Under the pieces are notes generated by a model, which saw only the letters and a program-made list of their open reading frames with translations, did no database searches and was not told where the DNA came from. From the NCBI GenBank assembly GCA_015847255.1, contig JADLZK010006533.1, positions 208,195-272,194 on the forward strand: a DNA stretch of 64,000 nucleotides, given 5' to 3'. This stretch comes from Hyparrhenia diplandra (Eukaryota; Streptophyta; Magnoliopsida; Poales; Poaceae). Below, piece after piece: positions 12,013-22,961 of the stretch. Position numbers and translations under genes: made by a program. The first letter of the stretch is position 1. Each line of letters starts with the position of its first letter.

Positions 12013-12331
12013 TAAGTCGTTTAGTATAGCAAGAGGGGACAACCATGCTTGATCCCGCAAGAAGAATGACATTAACCAAAGGATTCTCCATCAAAGTTAC
12101 CAGAGGAAGATGCGGTGGAAATGCGGCGTGCACTAATTTTATAAAATGTCCATGAAACCCTTCGACGTAAAAAACAACCAACGCAAAAGACCATTCTATC
12201 CTATCAAATGCCTTAGCCAAATCAAGTTTTAACATAAATGTTGGTTGCTTGAAATCCTTCCGGTTGAAAGAGTGCACAATTTCCTGAGCTATCAAATTAT
12301 TACCCATGATTTTTTTACCTTTGAATGACAA
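12013..12331 (-). pseudogene. LINE reverse-transcriptase fragment
   Basis: On the minus strand the frame contains the stretch FMLKLDLAKAFDRIEW, which matches the conserved 'D-x-x-K-A-F/Y-D' block of plant L1-type reverse transcriptases. It is preceded by NLIAQEIVHSF, the 'N-x-x-x-x-x-E-x-x-H' block just upstream. Only about 100 residues remain and there is no catalytic ADD box. The fragment abuts the LTR element at its downstream end and fades out near 12331. It is unrelated to the other LINEs in the window by position and orientation. Confidence 0.7.
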
Positions 12332-12332
12332 A

Positions 12333-12640
12333 AGACTTCAAGACAATTAGGAGTTTGGCCCTGAAAAAAATTGTGTTAGGAATCTGGCCCTTTTTTTAAA
12401 TTTGGAAATCTGGCTTCAAAACGAAACTTTATTAGGAATCCGCCTTCCGTCAGTTTTGGAAATTTGGTTCACCAAAATTGGAGTTACCAAACTCTAGCTA
12501 TGAATTTCCAAAACTGGCCGAAGGTCGGATTTTTAACAAAGTTTCGTATTGGCCAGATTCTCAATTTTAAAAATAATAGGGGGCTAGATTTCTAAGTCAA
12601 ACTTTTTTGAGGGCCCAAAGAAAACTACTTAGGGGTCAAT
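12333..12640. repeat. Foldback (hairpin) element of about 310 bp
   Basis: The left half (TTTGGCCCTGAAAAAAATT, AGGAATCTGGCCC, AAACGAAACTTTATTAGGAATCCG, CCAGTTTTGGAAATTTGG-type blocks) is mirrored in order by the complement of the right half around a centre near 12475-12490. The whole unit can fold into one long imperfect hairpin. That architecture is typical of MITE-like foldback elements and can give rise to small RNAs. No target duplication was identified. Confidence 0.6.
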
Positions 12641-13196
12641 AAAGTATAGATACACTCCAATTTTATCTCTCTCTAAAATATCGTCTTCTAGTTCGTGTGG
12701 GGGGATGGTATCCAACGGCTGAGCCTCCTTTTACACTAGAGGATAAAGTTGGAGAAACGAACTAGGTGAAGGCGATGGTACTACTATTGCTTTCGTCTGA
12801 GAATGTTTCAGAATACATAGTACTACCTCCATGATTTTGTCCATACAGTATGTCACACGGAGGTAAACGATGAACCAGTACCTCAAGAGTGATCAATCAA
12901 TCGCTGTCGATGAATCAGCACTCATGTACTCTGCTACTCTGTATCTTGAGCCTGAAGATCAACGTGCATCAACTACCGCAACGCCACATCAGAAAGAGGC
13001 GTCTCCTTTGAAATTTGCCACATACCTGTCGGTATCGCTAGTGCAGTCAATTCGTCTGCGTGCGAGTGAAAACGCCTGCGTTTTGATCTCTTCAAATCGA
13101 CCACATCATGTGTCCAGATTAAAGCCTCTCGATTAGTTCAGAGAGCAGCAACCTAATCACCCTACCTATGTTAACAGCGCTCCTGCCAGCCACGCC

Positions 13197-15700
13197 ATGC
13201 CTCCTAATGATGCCGCCGCCGCGAGAGGCCGGGAGAGCGCAAGAACCATCCTAATCCTTGCGCTGCTCGCCGCGTCTGTCCTTTGGGCGCGGCCACCGGC
13301 GGCGGCGGCAACGACGGCGATGCAGCCGCACGCGGCGTGCCTGCGGCGGTGCGGCGACATCGACATCCCGTACCCGTTCGGCGTCGGCCCCGGGTGCCAC
13401 CTCGAGACGGGGGACTGGACGTTCAAGCTCACCTGCAACCGCAGCTCGGACGGCCGGCTCCGGCTGTACGACTACCAGATCGAGGTGATGGACATGTCGG
13501 TGCGCCTGGGGCAGCTGCGCATCTACAACATCATCAACCCGTGGTGCTACAACTCGACGACGCGGGCGATGAACGAGCAGCACAACTGGTGGTACAACAT
13601 GTCCATCACCAACTTCCGCATCAACGACGCGCAGAACCGGTTCACGGTCATCGGCTGCAACTCGCTGGCCTACATCCGGTCGCTCAACGACAGCAGCGAC
13701 ACCTACATGACCGGCTGCATGGCCATGTGCCCCGGCGTGCGGCGGCTGGAGAACGGCTCCTGCGCCGGCTTCGGGTGCTGCCAGACCGCCATCCCCAGCG
13801 ACCTCAACGCCTACTGGGTCTCGTACGAGGACAAGTTCAACACCTCCGGGATCGCCAACTTCAGCCCCTGCAGCTACGCCGTGCTCCTGGAGGCCGCCGC
13901 CTTCGACTTCCGCACCGAGTACGTCACCAACGACGCGTTCGTGACGGACAACGGCGGCCAGGTGCCGCTCGTGCTCGACTGGGCCATCGGGAACAAGACC
14001 TGCGAGGAGGCCAAGCGGAACGCGTCGGCGTACGCGTGCGTCAGTGGCAACAGCGAGTGCGTCGACTCCAAGTACGGCAAGGGCCGGGGCTACCTTTGCA
14101 ACTGCTCCGCCGGATACGACGGCAACCCCTACCTGCTCGACGGCTGCCAAGGTGCTCTTGAGTTCTTCCTCCTGCCGTGCCTTCGTCGCCGCCGTGCTCC
14201 TGAGTGAACGTTTTGCTTTTGCAGATATTAACGAGTGCGAAGATGCAAGATTCAGGTACCCGTGCTCTGTACCCAGCACCTGCATCAACACCATTGGCTC
14301 ATTCTACTGTGCATGCCCAGACAAGACTACGGGCAACGCCTACAACGGAACTTGTCAAGACCAGAAAACCCAAATTGGGTGGCAGATCGCCATTGGTAGG
14401 CACACAACTCATGTCTCCATTTTCTTGTTTCTTGCTGCGAACGCTAATTAAGTTGAATTGATGATCCAACCACCGTGATTAACGAGTGTCTCTTCCTGAA
14501 GGTGTTACCAGTGGCGTCGTCGTACTGATCGTCACGGCGACCTGCCTGTACATGGTCCACGAGAAGAGGCGGCTCGCCAAGATCAAAAGCGAGTACTTCA
14601 AGCAGCACGGCGGCCTGCTGCTGTTCGAGGAGATGAAGTCGAGGCAGGGCCTGTCCTTCACGCTCTTCACCCACGAGGAGCTGGAGGTGGCGACCAACAA
14701 GTTCGACGAGCACAACGTGATCGGCAAGGGCGGCAACGGCACTGTGTACCGCGGCACCGCCAAGGACGGCACCACCGTGGCGATCAAGAAGTGCCGGCTG
14801 GCCAACGAGCGGCAGAAGAAGGAGTTCGGCAAGGAGATGCTCATCCTGTCCCAGATCAACCACCGGAACATCGTCAAGCTCTACGGCTGCTGCCTCGAGG
14901 TGGAGGTCCCGATGCTGGTGTACAAGTACATCCCCAACGGCACCCTGTACCGGCTCATCCACGGCGGCCGTGACCGTGACCGCGGCGCCGCGCCACGCAT
15001 CCCGCTGGCGCTCCGCCTCAAGATCGCTCACCAGGCCGCCGAGGCGCTCTCGTACCTGCACTCGTGGGCGTCCCCTCCCATCATCCACGGCGACGTCAAG
15101 ACGTCCAACATCCTCCTCGACGAGGACTACACCGCCAAGGTCTCCGACTTCGGGGCGTCGGCGATGATGGCGCCGACGGACGAAGCCCAGCTCGTGACGC
15201 TCGTGCAGGGGACCTGCGGGTACCTGGACCCGGAGTACATGAGGACGTGCAAGCTGACGGACAAGAGCGACGTGTACAGCTTCGGCGTCGTCCTGCTGGA
15301 GCTCCTGACGTGCCGGAAGGCGCTCAACCTGGAGGAGCTCGAGGAGGAGAAGTACCTCTCGTCGCAGTTCCTCCTGGTTCTCGGCGAGGACCGCCTCGAG
15401 GATATACTGGACGAGCAGGTGAAGAGCGAGCAGAGCTTCGAGCTGCTCGAGCAGGTCGCGGAGCTGGCCAAGCAATGCCTGGAGATGACAGGCGACAAGA
15501 GGCCGTCGATGAGACAGGTCGCGGAAGAGCTTGCCAGGCTGAGTAGGGTGTCCCAGCATCCCTGGGGTCGGCAGAATTCCGAGGAGATTCTGGCGTTGCT
15601 TGGTGGATCGCAGAGCACAGCCTCAGAATTAGAACTTAGTACCAGTCGGAATATCAGTTTTAGTGATACGGCCTACATTGGAATTAGGTCCCCACGTTAG
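13197..15700 (+). CDS. Wall-associated receptor-like kinase (WAK type), 3 exons, 774 aa
   Basis: Plasma-membrane receptor kinase expected to sense cell-wall pectin or oligogalacturonides and signal through Ser/Thr phosphorylation (family knowledge). Exons 13197-14151, 14225-14395 and 14502-15700 are joined by GT-AG introns, all phase 1, giving one uninterrupted frame. Seen in order: a hydrophobic signal peptide (about 17-38); a cysteine-rich GUB_WAK-type galacturonan-binding region beginning CGDIDIPYPFG (52-62); an EGF-like repeat (about 281-318); exon 2 encoding a calcium-binding EGF module starting DINECED (319); a transmembrane helix (about 378-394); and a kinase with glycine loop IGKGGNGTV (449-457), Lys471, Glu487, HGD at 571-573, DFG 591-593 and GTCGYLDPE (612-620). 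The HGD replaces the common HRD, making it a non-RD kinase, as in many grass WAKs. Length and exon layout are normal. It is the only intact host gene seen here. Confidence 0.95.
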
Positions 15701-15919
15701 GGCCCGTTTAAAGGCAGGATTATTATCCACCTGATTCACTAACATCTTAATACCACACCTATAACAGTCAACAGAGTTCATTATACAAAGAGCAATTCTA
15801 TACAAAATCACTCTTCTTGGAGAATCATTTCCCAGTTTGCTCAAAAAAAAGAAGAGAGAACCATTTCCTAGTTCAACAAAAAAAAAATCATGAAAAAAGG
15901 AGGATATCCACTAAGTAAC
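15701..15919. other. 3' flank of the WAK gene
   Basis: Short AT-rich stretch between the WAK stop codon and an antisense solo LTR. The WAK 3' UTR and polyadenylation signal must lie here or inside the LTR. No perfect AATAAA is evident. GTAAC at 15915-15919 is the left target-site copy of the LTR. Confidence 0.5.
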
Positions 15920-17907
15920 TGAAGGACCGAGATAGGCGACTAGAGGGGGAGGGTAATAGGAGACTCGAGAAATTCTTTTGAATTCTCAAGCAAATCACAA
16001 AGATCGAAAAGATCACGACCTAGGTAACTAGGTGGATGCGCTAGAAGAAGTACTAGGCGCACAGCGGATCAACCGGAAAGAAATTGACACAAGACCGAGC
16101 GGAACCAAGGAAAATCAGCACAACACGCAAGTCAACGGACTGTCCGGACAGTCCGACGACGAAATTCTCGAGCACAGACTTATGAAACAGCAGTTCGACC
16201 TTCACTGGAAACAGGGGCTCGGACTGTCTTGGAGCAGTGGATGGCAACGGCGGACTGTCTGGATGACTTGGCCGCACTTGTTCGCAGCTAATCTCCCAAA
16301 AACGAACCAAACTTGAAACTTACTGAATTGTCGAGAGGAACATCGGCGGACTGTCTGAGCTAAGAAGCCGAATTGTCCGTAGCCAAACTCCAAGAAAAAC
16401 AACTTTCCTGAAGTGCTGCTAGACTGGCTACAGACCGGAGTATGGACTGTGCGGGCCTTCAAGCCGGACAGTCCGCACTTGCCAGCTCAGCATAGACCCA
16501 GAGCACAGAAATCATCCCGTGGAGGAGCCCAACCGGCGGACTGTCTGCACCCCTAGAAACAGCAAGAACAACACGAAATCCAAAATCGCCTCTTGCACAA
16601 ATCGTACCAAAACTCGATCAAATCTCCATCTCAGGTCACAAAAATTGAGCCAAATGATCTCGACATGTAGGTGACCAAATCTCCCAAAGAAACTTTGCAT
16701 TTGCCCGAGCGAAAGGAGACAAATTTCAGATCAGGCAAAAAGTGCCCCAAAATTGAACACGAACATAAAACTTGCCCGATCTCCAATCTCGTGAGGTTTC
16801 AATCGATTTCCTCTGGTGGAATCACTCCTCTCACGTCACAGATTGAGTTGGTGCAAAAAAAAATGAGATCAAACCATCAAGGAATGAAGAAATCGAGATC
16901 AAGAGAAGGGTGGAGGAGAAAAGAGTGCGAAAAATGCAAAGCAATAACACAAATCACAGTACACAAGTGAACAGATCTGACCCCAAAAGTCCAGAGGATA
17001 TGCACACACTAAGGGGTGTGCTTTCTACGAACATAGATCATAAAATAGTTGTCTCGACCGCTCTCACTCAGAGCAACTACAGACTGGAAAACCCTAAGAA
17101 TGAACTGGAAACTGGAGAGACAACCTGAGATGGAGGGCTGCCCTCTCTATTTGTAGTTTTGGTCCGTATGACCATCCTACCCCTACCGATACAATTGTCG
17201 AAACCATTTAGCCAGGGGCATAATGGTCGACTTGATATCTTATGATCTGCCGGCCACCGCGCCTTCTCACCCGTAGCCGCCTCGACTCGAACTCCGATGC
17301 CGCCATGTGCCGTACTTCCGCGATCGGAACCTCTGCTCGGGTTTTGAGACCCAAACCCGCGAAACCTGTCGCCGACGGTTTTGAGGCCCAAACCACCAAA
17401 CTCGCGACAATGGTTTTGGGGCCCAAACCACCAAACCGGCTTGCGCGTATCGTGCGCGCACGCCGCCCCCGCCATCACGTGTCGCCGCCGCGTCTTCAAC
17501 CGCCCGAGCCGCCAAGTCTCTCCCAACTTGCAACGCCGCGTCTTGATCCGACCGAGGCGCCCCGCCACGTCGTCTTGCATTCGTCGTTGTCCCAGATGTC
17601 AGCCACCATCGCTAGCCACCCAGCGATTCGATCCCTCGGTCCAAGTCTCACGTCCGTCCTTCACCTCTGCGGTCTGTCGGCCCGACACATCCTTCTTGGC
17701 CCCTTCACCTTGCCGTCGGCTACCATCTCCGAGCTTCACAGCTGTACAACATGAACCAAGAGATACGTCTTCAACACACTCCACGTGTGCCGGTGAACGT
17801 AGTCGAAGCATAAGGGATAAAGGAAAATAGAAGTAAAATGTTAACCGTTAACAATTACTTAATCACACAACTAAACACATTCTATCTAAATCAACCATGT
17901 GTTCGCA
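15920..17907 (-). mobile_element. Solo LTR (about 2.0 kb), minus orientation, 219 bp downstream of the WAK stop
   Basis: The segment opens TGAAGGACC and ends GTTCGCA, with 5-bp duplications GTAAC at 15915-15919 and 17908-17912. The block CTAGAGGGGGAGGGTAATAG near its left end is the complement of the CTATTCACCCCCCTCTAG-type 3' end of large grass LTRs, so the LTR lies on the minus strand. A second family member, in plus orientation, is the solo LTR at 23636-25355. Copies of a GGACTGTC/GGACAGTCCG palindromic motif are clustered at 16135-16550. No internal coding region is present. Open frames at 17077-17830 are GC-rich and domain-free. Confidence 0.75.
17137..17155 (-). promoter_or_regulatory. 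Putative LTR core promoter reading toward the WAK gene
   Basis: On the minus strand the sequence reads CTACAAATAGAGAGGG followed by a pyrimidine-rich CAGCCCTCCATCTC, resembling a TATA box with a plant-type start region in the middle of an LTR. If active, transcripts would run leftward through the rest of the LTR and could continue antisense into the WAK 3' end. This is inferred from motif and position only. Confidence 0.4.
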
Positions 17908-17912
17908 GTAAC

Positions 17913-19540
17913 CTTCCGTTGTGATGATGACTCATATTTTGAACCACAACTTTACCGCTAACGGCCCATTCAAGTCTCTTCACTTTGAAGGAATTGAAAT
18001 CTATATTTTTTTAAAAAAATAAAGGCTAAATTTGAGATTCTTTTAAAGTTTACATATAACTTTTTCCAACTTAAATAAAGTAACATATTCTATGGATTTT
18101 ATTCTACAACTATATTTTATACCGTGAATTTAATTTTGAGATCCAAACAGGGCTTAAAAGATTTCTCTTTTGCCGCTATGTTTTATTTTTGAGCAAATGC
18201 CGCTATGTTATTGGGCCCGTTATTAGTTCGCTTTAGCGGATGCAGTCACTAAACAGGCTCCAATTTATCTGCCGGCAAAAAGCCCCATGGGCCCAAAATG
18301 CAGCACTCATCCCCGTGGTTCAATTATTTGCCAAAAAAAAAAAAAAAGCCCTATGCCCGAATTCACTCTTCTCTTGCAGCTAAAGCAAACTCCACTCTTG
18401 CTCTTCACGTAAATGTAGCGGCGTTGAATTAAAAAAAAAAAAAAAAGAGTGACTCCAGCGGTGGCTTGGCGGCTGTATCTAGGACTCCTATACACTGTTT
18501 TTAGGAAACCGGCTAGGCTTAGAAAACTACCATTTAAGAGACTAAGCCCGGCCTTGAGATTGTCCTTAGGAAACCGGCTAGGCTGAGCTTTGGAAGATTA
18601 AGCCCAAATCCATCTCTTTATCCTCTAGACTCCGAATACTATGATCTGAATAATATTCTCAATTATCTTGCCACTAGGAACATTGTGGAGTCCTTTACAT
18701 GCATGTGTACACTACTAATTGCTTTCAACACCATGCTTGTTTACGATGGCGATCGATTCACAACACTCTTTCTCTCTCGTGCGCGCACACAAAGACTTCA
18801 ATATGAAGCTTTGCATCGATACATCCTCGGCCGACCGCCGGTTCCCTTTCGCTTTGGATTGAAGCAAAGCAAGAACATGCCAATCTGAAACGCGTTTTTC
18901 TTGCCAATATGATGATTCCAGACTTCTCTCTCCCGTCTCTGTCCCAAATGTTGCTAGCTGCACTGCATGCCGGGCGGTTGCGGCGTGTGTCCAGGTCCCA
19001 TCCAATAATATTGCTGTAAAAAAATAGTAATGACCCGTCCATTTCGTCAAGCCCAGTCCAATCAGACCGTGAGAGGCGTTGCCGACAGTACCCGCTCCGC
19101 GACCGCGGAGAGCCCAGGTGGGGCGCGCGCCGGCCCAACGGGTCCCGTCCACGCGACCAGGCCTCAAGGCCCCAGGCGCCGCTTCGACAGTTGCATGCTC
19201 CTGCCAGCGGACCTGAAAGCGCATGGGCCGGGACAAGCGCAGCTGGTCCCAAGGGGGCTGCATCTCGCCGTCCCGTCTTGTTGACGACCGATGCGTGTGG
19301 TGGTGGTTGGTAGCGCGGCGCCCAGGAGCCAGAGCTACGGCCCACAGATGATGGATTAGCAAGAAGGTATCCAGATCAGATTCCACACCAGACGTAAACG
19401 TAACAAGACGAGGTGCAGCGCAGGCTGCTGACAGACACCATGGGACCATCTATGGAAAATTTGTTTCAAGCGTGGAATGAAGCTTGGAATTAACCCTCAC
19501 ATTTATTATTCCAAAGTTTGCGCTGCGAAGTACGTATATA
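17913..19540. other. Intergenic sequence, no supported gene
   Basis: AT-rich to 18500 with A-runs at about 18331-18347 and 18430-18446, then a mixed stretch with a GC-rich patch at 19080-19270. GGAAACCGGCTAGGCT occurs twice (about 18508 and 18568). A 244-codon minus-strand frame over 18715-19449 has no recognisable domain and is not supported as a gene. Confidence 0.4.
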
Positions 19541-19691
19541 CCCCTTCGTTTCCAAATTATAGTTCACTTTTGACTTTTCTAGATTCATTTGATTTACTAT
19601 GTATCTAGACATAGTGTATATAACCAGGTGCATAAAGAAAATCAATGTATCTAGAAAAGTCAAAGTGAACTATAATTTGGAACGGAGGGAG
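19541..19691. mobile_element. Stowaway MITE (151 bp) with TA target duplication
   Basis: The termini CCCCTTCGTTTCCAAATTAT and its mirrored right arm ending GGAACGGAGGGAG are inverted copies of the CTCCCTCCGT Stowaway end, flanked by TA at 19539-19540 and 19692-19693. The arms carry AGTTCACTTTTGACTTTTCTAGA and its complement, so the element folds into an almost complete hairpin. It belongs to the Tc1/mariner group of non-autonomous elements. Confidence 0.92.
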
Positions 19692-19693
19692 TA

Positions 19694-20257
19694 TAATTGA
19701 TTAGCTTGCCATGGAACGTTTTTTTTTTTTGTTTATGTACTGACGAATTGTAAATACGGAAAGTGGTGTGACACTGCTAAAAAGTGGAAATTTTGTTGGC
19801 TATAATAATGTTGTTGATTTGGACACGGAGCTGAAATTTCTTGAATGCGCATGACCATTTGTCCACATGTTCCTTCCCGAATAAAGATTCAAAACTATTC
19901 AATTGGCATATCTACCGCAGCTTCCAGAACGGAATGTGATGCAAATAATGCATGGTTATTACCACAATACACTGTGGTGCTACGAGAGAGATCACATTGT
20001 TTAGGAGTCCCTATCTGTACTATCACTTTCTCATCTCTTGTCTGCCTCGATTGGCAGATCTATCGATCTATCTCTCAGGCATCTCCATTCGCTTCGTCCG
20101 GATTGATGCGTAGCTCAAACAAAAGCAACCTCATGAAGTGTTTGTCCGAATGAGGTCAGTGCAGAGAGGCGCGCCGGAAACAACACAGGGTCTGATAGCA
20201 TCATATCCTAGCAGTATACACAGATAATAGATAGCTGTGACATGATCGCAAGATTAA
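19694..20257. other. Intergenic sequence, no feature recognised
   Basis: Moderately AT-rich DNA with a T-run at about 19719-19730. The plus-strand open frame at 19845-20153 shows no domain. Nothing else is supported. Confidence 0.4.
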
Positions 20258-20273
20258 ACGGGTTGGGTCGTTA

Positions 20274-20855
20274 TTTTTTTTAGCATCACAGAGCTTTATA
20301 TTAAATCACGGCAAGATTACAGTTTGCGGCTGCTAATTCAACTAGCCAGTCCGGAAAATTATCAAAAAAGAAGAAGGAGCGCTCACTATAAGACACCATT
20401 GATGCACAAACATCTGCCACCGAATTCGCCTCTCTACTCACCCAAACTACCGAGAACTCGGAGAAATTCTTGCTCAGCTCTGCAATATCGAAACAAAGAC
20501 CACCAATATATGATCTAGACGCCGATGGATCCATCAGTAACTTCGATAGGCCTTGATTCAAAAAAAGTTTCCCCCTTTTATTTCCTCGCCAGCTCCGCCA
20601 CTGGCCTTGGCAATCCACCTCCAGAATGCACTTCTCCACCCCAAGCTCCAATGCAAGCTCCAATCCTTCCTTTGCTGCAATGGCTTTAGCTGTCATAGCA
20701 TCCGGAACATCATCAACCCACCTAGCTGCAGCACCAGCCAATTGACCCATATGATCACGGATGACCACACCAACCCAACCAACACCAAGATCACCATCAA
20801 AGCCGGCATCATAATTAATTTTCATCCATCCCGAAGGAGGGCATACCCAGGACTT
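20274..20855 (-). mobile_element. 5'-truncated LINE insertion with 16-bp target-site duplication
   Basis: The segment is flanked by identical 16-bp copies of ACGGGTTGGGTCGTTA (20258-20273 and 20856-20871). On the plus strand a T-run follows the left copy, which is the poly(A) tail of a minus-strand insertion. Long target duplications plus a 3' A-tail are the hallmark of target-primed reverse transcription. The retained 582 bp is the 3' end of an L1-type LINE carrying an RNase H domain. Perfect target copies imply a fairly recent insertion. Confidence 0.92.
20301..20825 (-). CDS. RNase H-like domain ORF of a truncated LINE (174 aa)
   Basis: This frame is intact from Met to stop and covers nearly the whole truncated LINE. 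It matches the C-terminal RNase H-like domain (RVT_3 type) of plant L1 LINEs: MKINYDAGF start, GWVGVVIRDHMGQ strand, AKEGLELALELG helix, EVDCQ strand and VWVSREANSVAD end. The acidic residues expected at the RNase H active site are visible as Asp6, Glu53, Asp71 and Asp138. In a full LINE this domain follows the reverse transcriptase and would degrade RNA in RNA-DNA hybrids. Here there is no upstream RT and no obvious promoter. It is most likely an inert transposon remnant whose frame happens to be still open; domestication would need expression and selection evidence. Confidence 0.8.
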   Translation of the reverse strand: MKINYDAGFDGDLGVGWVGVVIRDHMGQLAGAAARWVDDVPDAMTAKAIAAKEGLELALELGVEKCILEVDCQGQWRSWRGNKRGKLFLNQGLSKLLMDPSASRSYIGGLCFDIAELSKNFSEFSVVWVSREANSVADVCASMVSYSERSFFFFDNFPDWLVELAAANCNLAVI

Positions 20856-20871
20856 ACGGGTTGGGTCGTTA

Positions 20872-21239
20872 GAATATCATAGCAAACCACACTTCTTTGC
20901 AGGAATGCAAAGGCCTTATTTGGTGTGACTCCAACTAGCCCCTGAAAAATCAATGTACCGTTATTGTACGCTATTGGAAACTCAAATTGTTCTGCCAGTG
21001 TAATAGAAACTATGCGCGATAGACTATTTGAGCTTTATTAAATAATATTATGTGCTGCAGCAAGAAACTGTTTCCCTTCTTAAAAAATAAACTGAAAGTC
21101 GGAAAACTATAAAAAGCCAAACAAAAATCCCCTAGAACAAGCCATTGGCTACACCTACACCAGCTCACGATACAGCTACAGAACGAGGACCAGAGGGCGC
21201 CCTAAGCTAAGCTCCACAAAAAAGCCCTAAATTGGCACT
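20872..21239. other. Flank between two LINEs
   Basis: AT-rich stretch with no gene. The 5' limit of the next LINE cannot be fixed because no matching target duplication was found, so part of this stretch could belong to its 5' untranslated region. Confidence 0.35.
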
Positions 21240-21602
21240 TCCGAGGCAACTACTGTCTTCTCGAGAGTTCCTCGTGAACAGTAGAGAGCCTGCTTTTCTC
21301 CGTTTATGGAGTGATTTTCTCCCTTTCGAGTGATCTCTCATCAGGAAAAATTCTTCGGATCTTGTATTCCGCTCCAATCCCAAGCCTAGCTGACCTGCTG
21401 TGATTGGGATTTGGGAGTTCGTCTTTCCTGTTTGCCTGTCCTGCGACGTAGCGACGACGAACAATGGGATTTGGTCGTGAGATTTCTCTGTGCACCCGCT
21501 CCATTAGCAGTTGATCTCTTTTCCAATGATTTTCTCCCCTCCGGTTTCCATTCAAGAATTCCCAAACTTCTCCTTCCTCTCGCGGCGCCTCAGGACGACA
21601 AA

Positions 21603-22460
21603 GGGATGAACTTTGCTTCATTGCACGTCCTTGGCCTGCGACTACTTAGAGGAGCAGGAAGGGAAGGCTCTGGCCCATGCGGCCATTGAAAGGGAGGGGG
21701 TTTTTGGTTCAAGCTCCAATGTGGCAGAGGTGTTGGGCCGACTCAGGCTTACTGCTGAAGAAAGCGATGCTTTGGCTGTGGATAACATATCCTTGGAAGG
21801 AATGGCGACTTCTGATCTGGCCATTATTGGTATGGTACTATCGTCTAGTGTACTCCATATCCAAACTATTATGTCAGCTCTTCGACTAGCATAGGGAAAT
21901 CCCAAGGGTTTGGATGCTAGATCGGTGGGGAAAAATATCTTCATCATAGAGTTTGTTTCCTAGCAGGATTTGGAAAAGAGTTCTAGATGGTTCTCCATGG
22001 AATTGGGCAAAAAAAGCAGTGTTGCTGCAACTTTTTTATCCAAATCTAAGGCCATCAGAGGTGCCTTTCAATAAAATGCTATATGGATTAGGATCTATGA
22101 CCTTCTGTTTGGACTTGTGAATAGAAAATGGGGTTCAGAGTTAGCCAAGAAAGTAGGCTCTGTTTTGAAAGTGGATGTTGATGATTAAGGGAGAGCATGG
22201 GGTCCTTACCTGAGCCAAAGTGTTGGTCAATATTTCAAAGCCCTTGGTTAGGTGCATTGCCATTTTTTCTGAGAAGAGACAAACAACAGATTTGTACCCT
22301 ATGAAATATGAGAAACTCCCAAACTACTATTACTCTTGTGGGATTATTGGCCACTCCTCTGTTGAATGCCCAACCCCTGTTGATCGTGATGAAAATGGAC
22401 TACTGCCATATGGAAGGGATTTACGTGCATTGGATGATATCAAACAAAGAAAGGGCTAAA
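21603..22460 (+). pseudogene. LINE ORF1-like RNA-binding protein (DUF4283 / zinc-knuckle type), degraded
   Basis: Beginning near ATG 21603, shifting frames show an EGKALAHAAIEREGVFGS-type start, an RLRLTAEESDALAVDN segment, and the tryptophan/phenylalanine-rich part (about 21960-22200) typical of the DUF4283 region of plant LINE ORF1 proteins. The region ends in YYYSCGIIGHSSVECP (about 22320-22371), a CCHC zinc knuckle whose first cysteine is replaced by tyrosine. In active LINEs ORF1 binds LINE RNA to form the retrotransposition particle. At least five in-frame stops make this copy non-functional. Confidence 0.65.
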
Positions 22461-22961
22461 GGATAGGCAATCTTTTCTGCTCATAGAAGCCTCAATTCTA
22501 GGGGACAACGTGATTCAAGTGAGGGCCGTCATGGGCAGTATGGCAATACAGGAGGCTCGACTACACGAGGGGGTCCTGAGAAGAGTATCCATAACAATGA
22601 AGCTCTATCACCTTTGAGGCAGCAAAACCTGAAGGGTAAAAATATTTTAGGGGAGGATGAGAAAATGAGTGTGGGGACGACTATGGTTTTGTGCCCTATA
22701 AATGCTGAAGGAACTAAACGTAAACTTGTGAGGTCACCTCGATCTTGTCATGTTAACAGTAATCAAGAATTGAGGATGGATTCCAGTCTGGCGATTGTGG
22801 TGGCAAACCCATCATTGCAAATCTCTCCACTATTAAAGAATCCAGACATAGAGGTTGAGTTGCCTGAAAATGATGATGAGATGACAAAGAAGATGAGGAT
22901 TGCTCCTAATTCAGGTGCAAGTGGATCGGCGGAGACTGCTAGTAGCCCCGCCGGGAACCAT

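Noticed and set aside
12826..12863. Possible 38-bp micro-Stowaway (CCTCC..GGAGG between TA dinucleotides)
   Set aside because: Too short and with arms of only five bases; could be chance.
13251..15559. Long minus-strand open frames (347 and 371 codons) over the WAK gene
   Set aside because: They are mirror frames of a GC-rich, third-position-biased coding sequence; they show no domain and the sense strand is clearly the gene.
18715..19449. 244-codon minus-strand frame
   Set aside because: No recognisable domain, mixed composition, overlaps a second frame of similar length, and no splice or promoter support.
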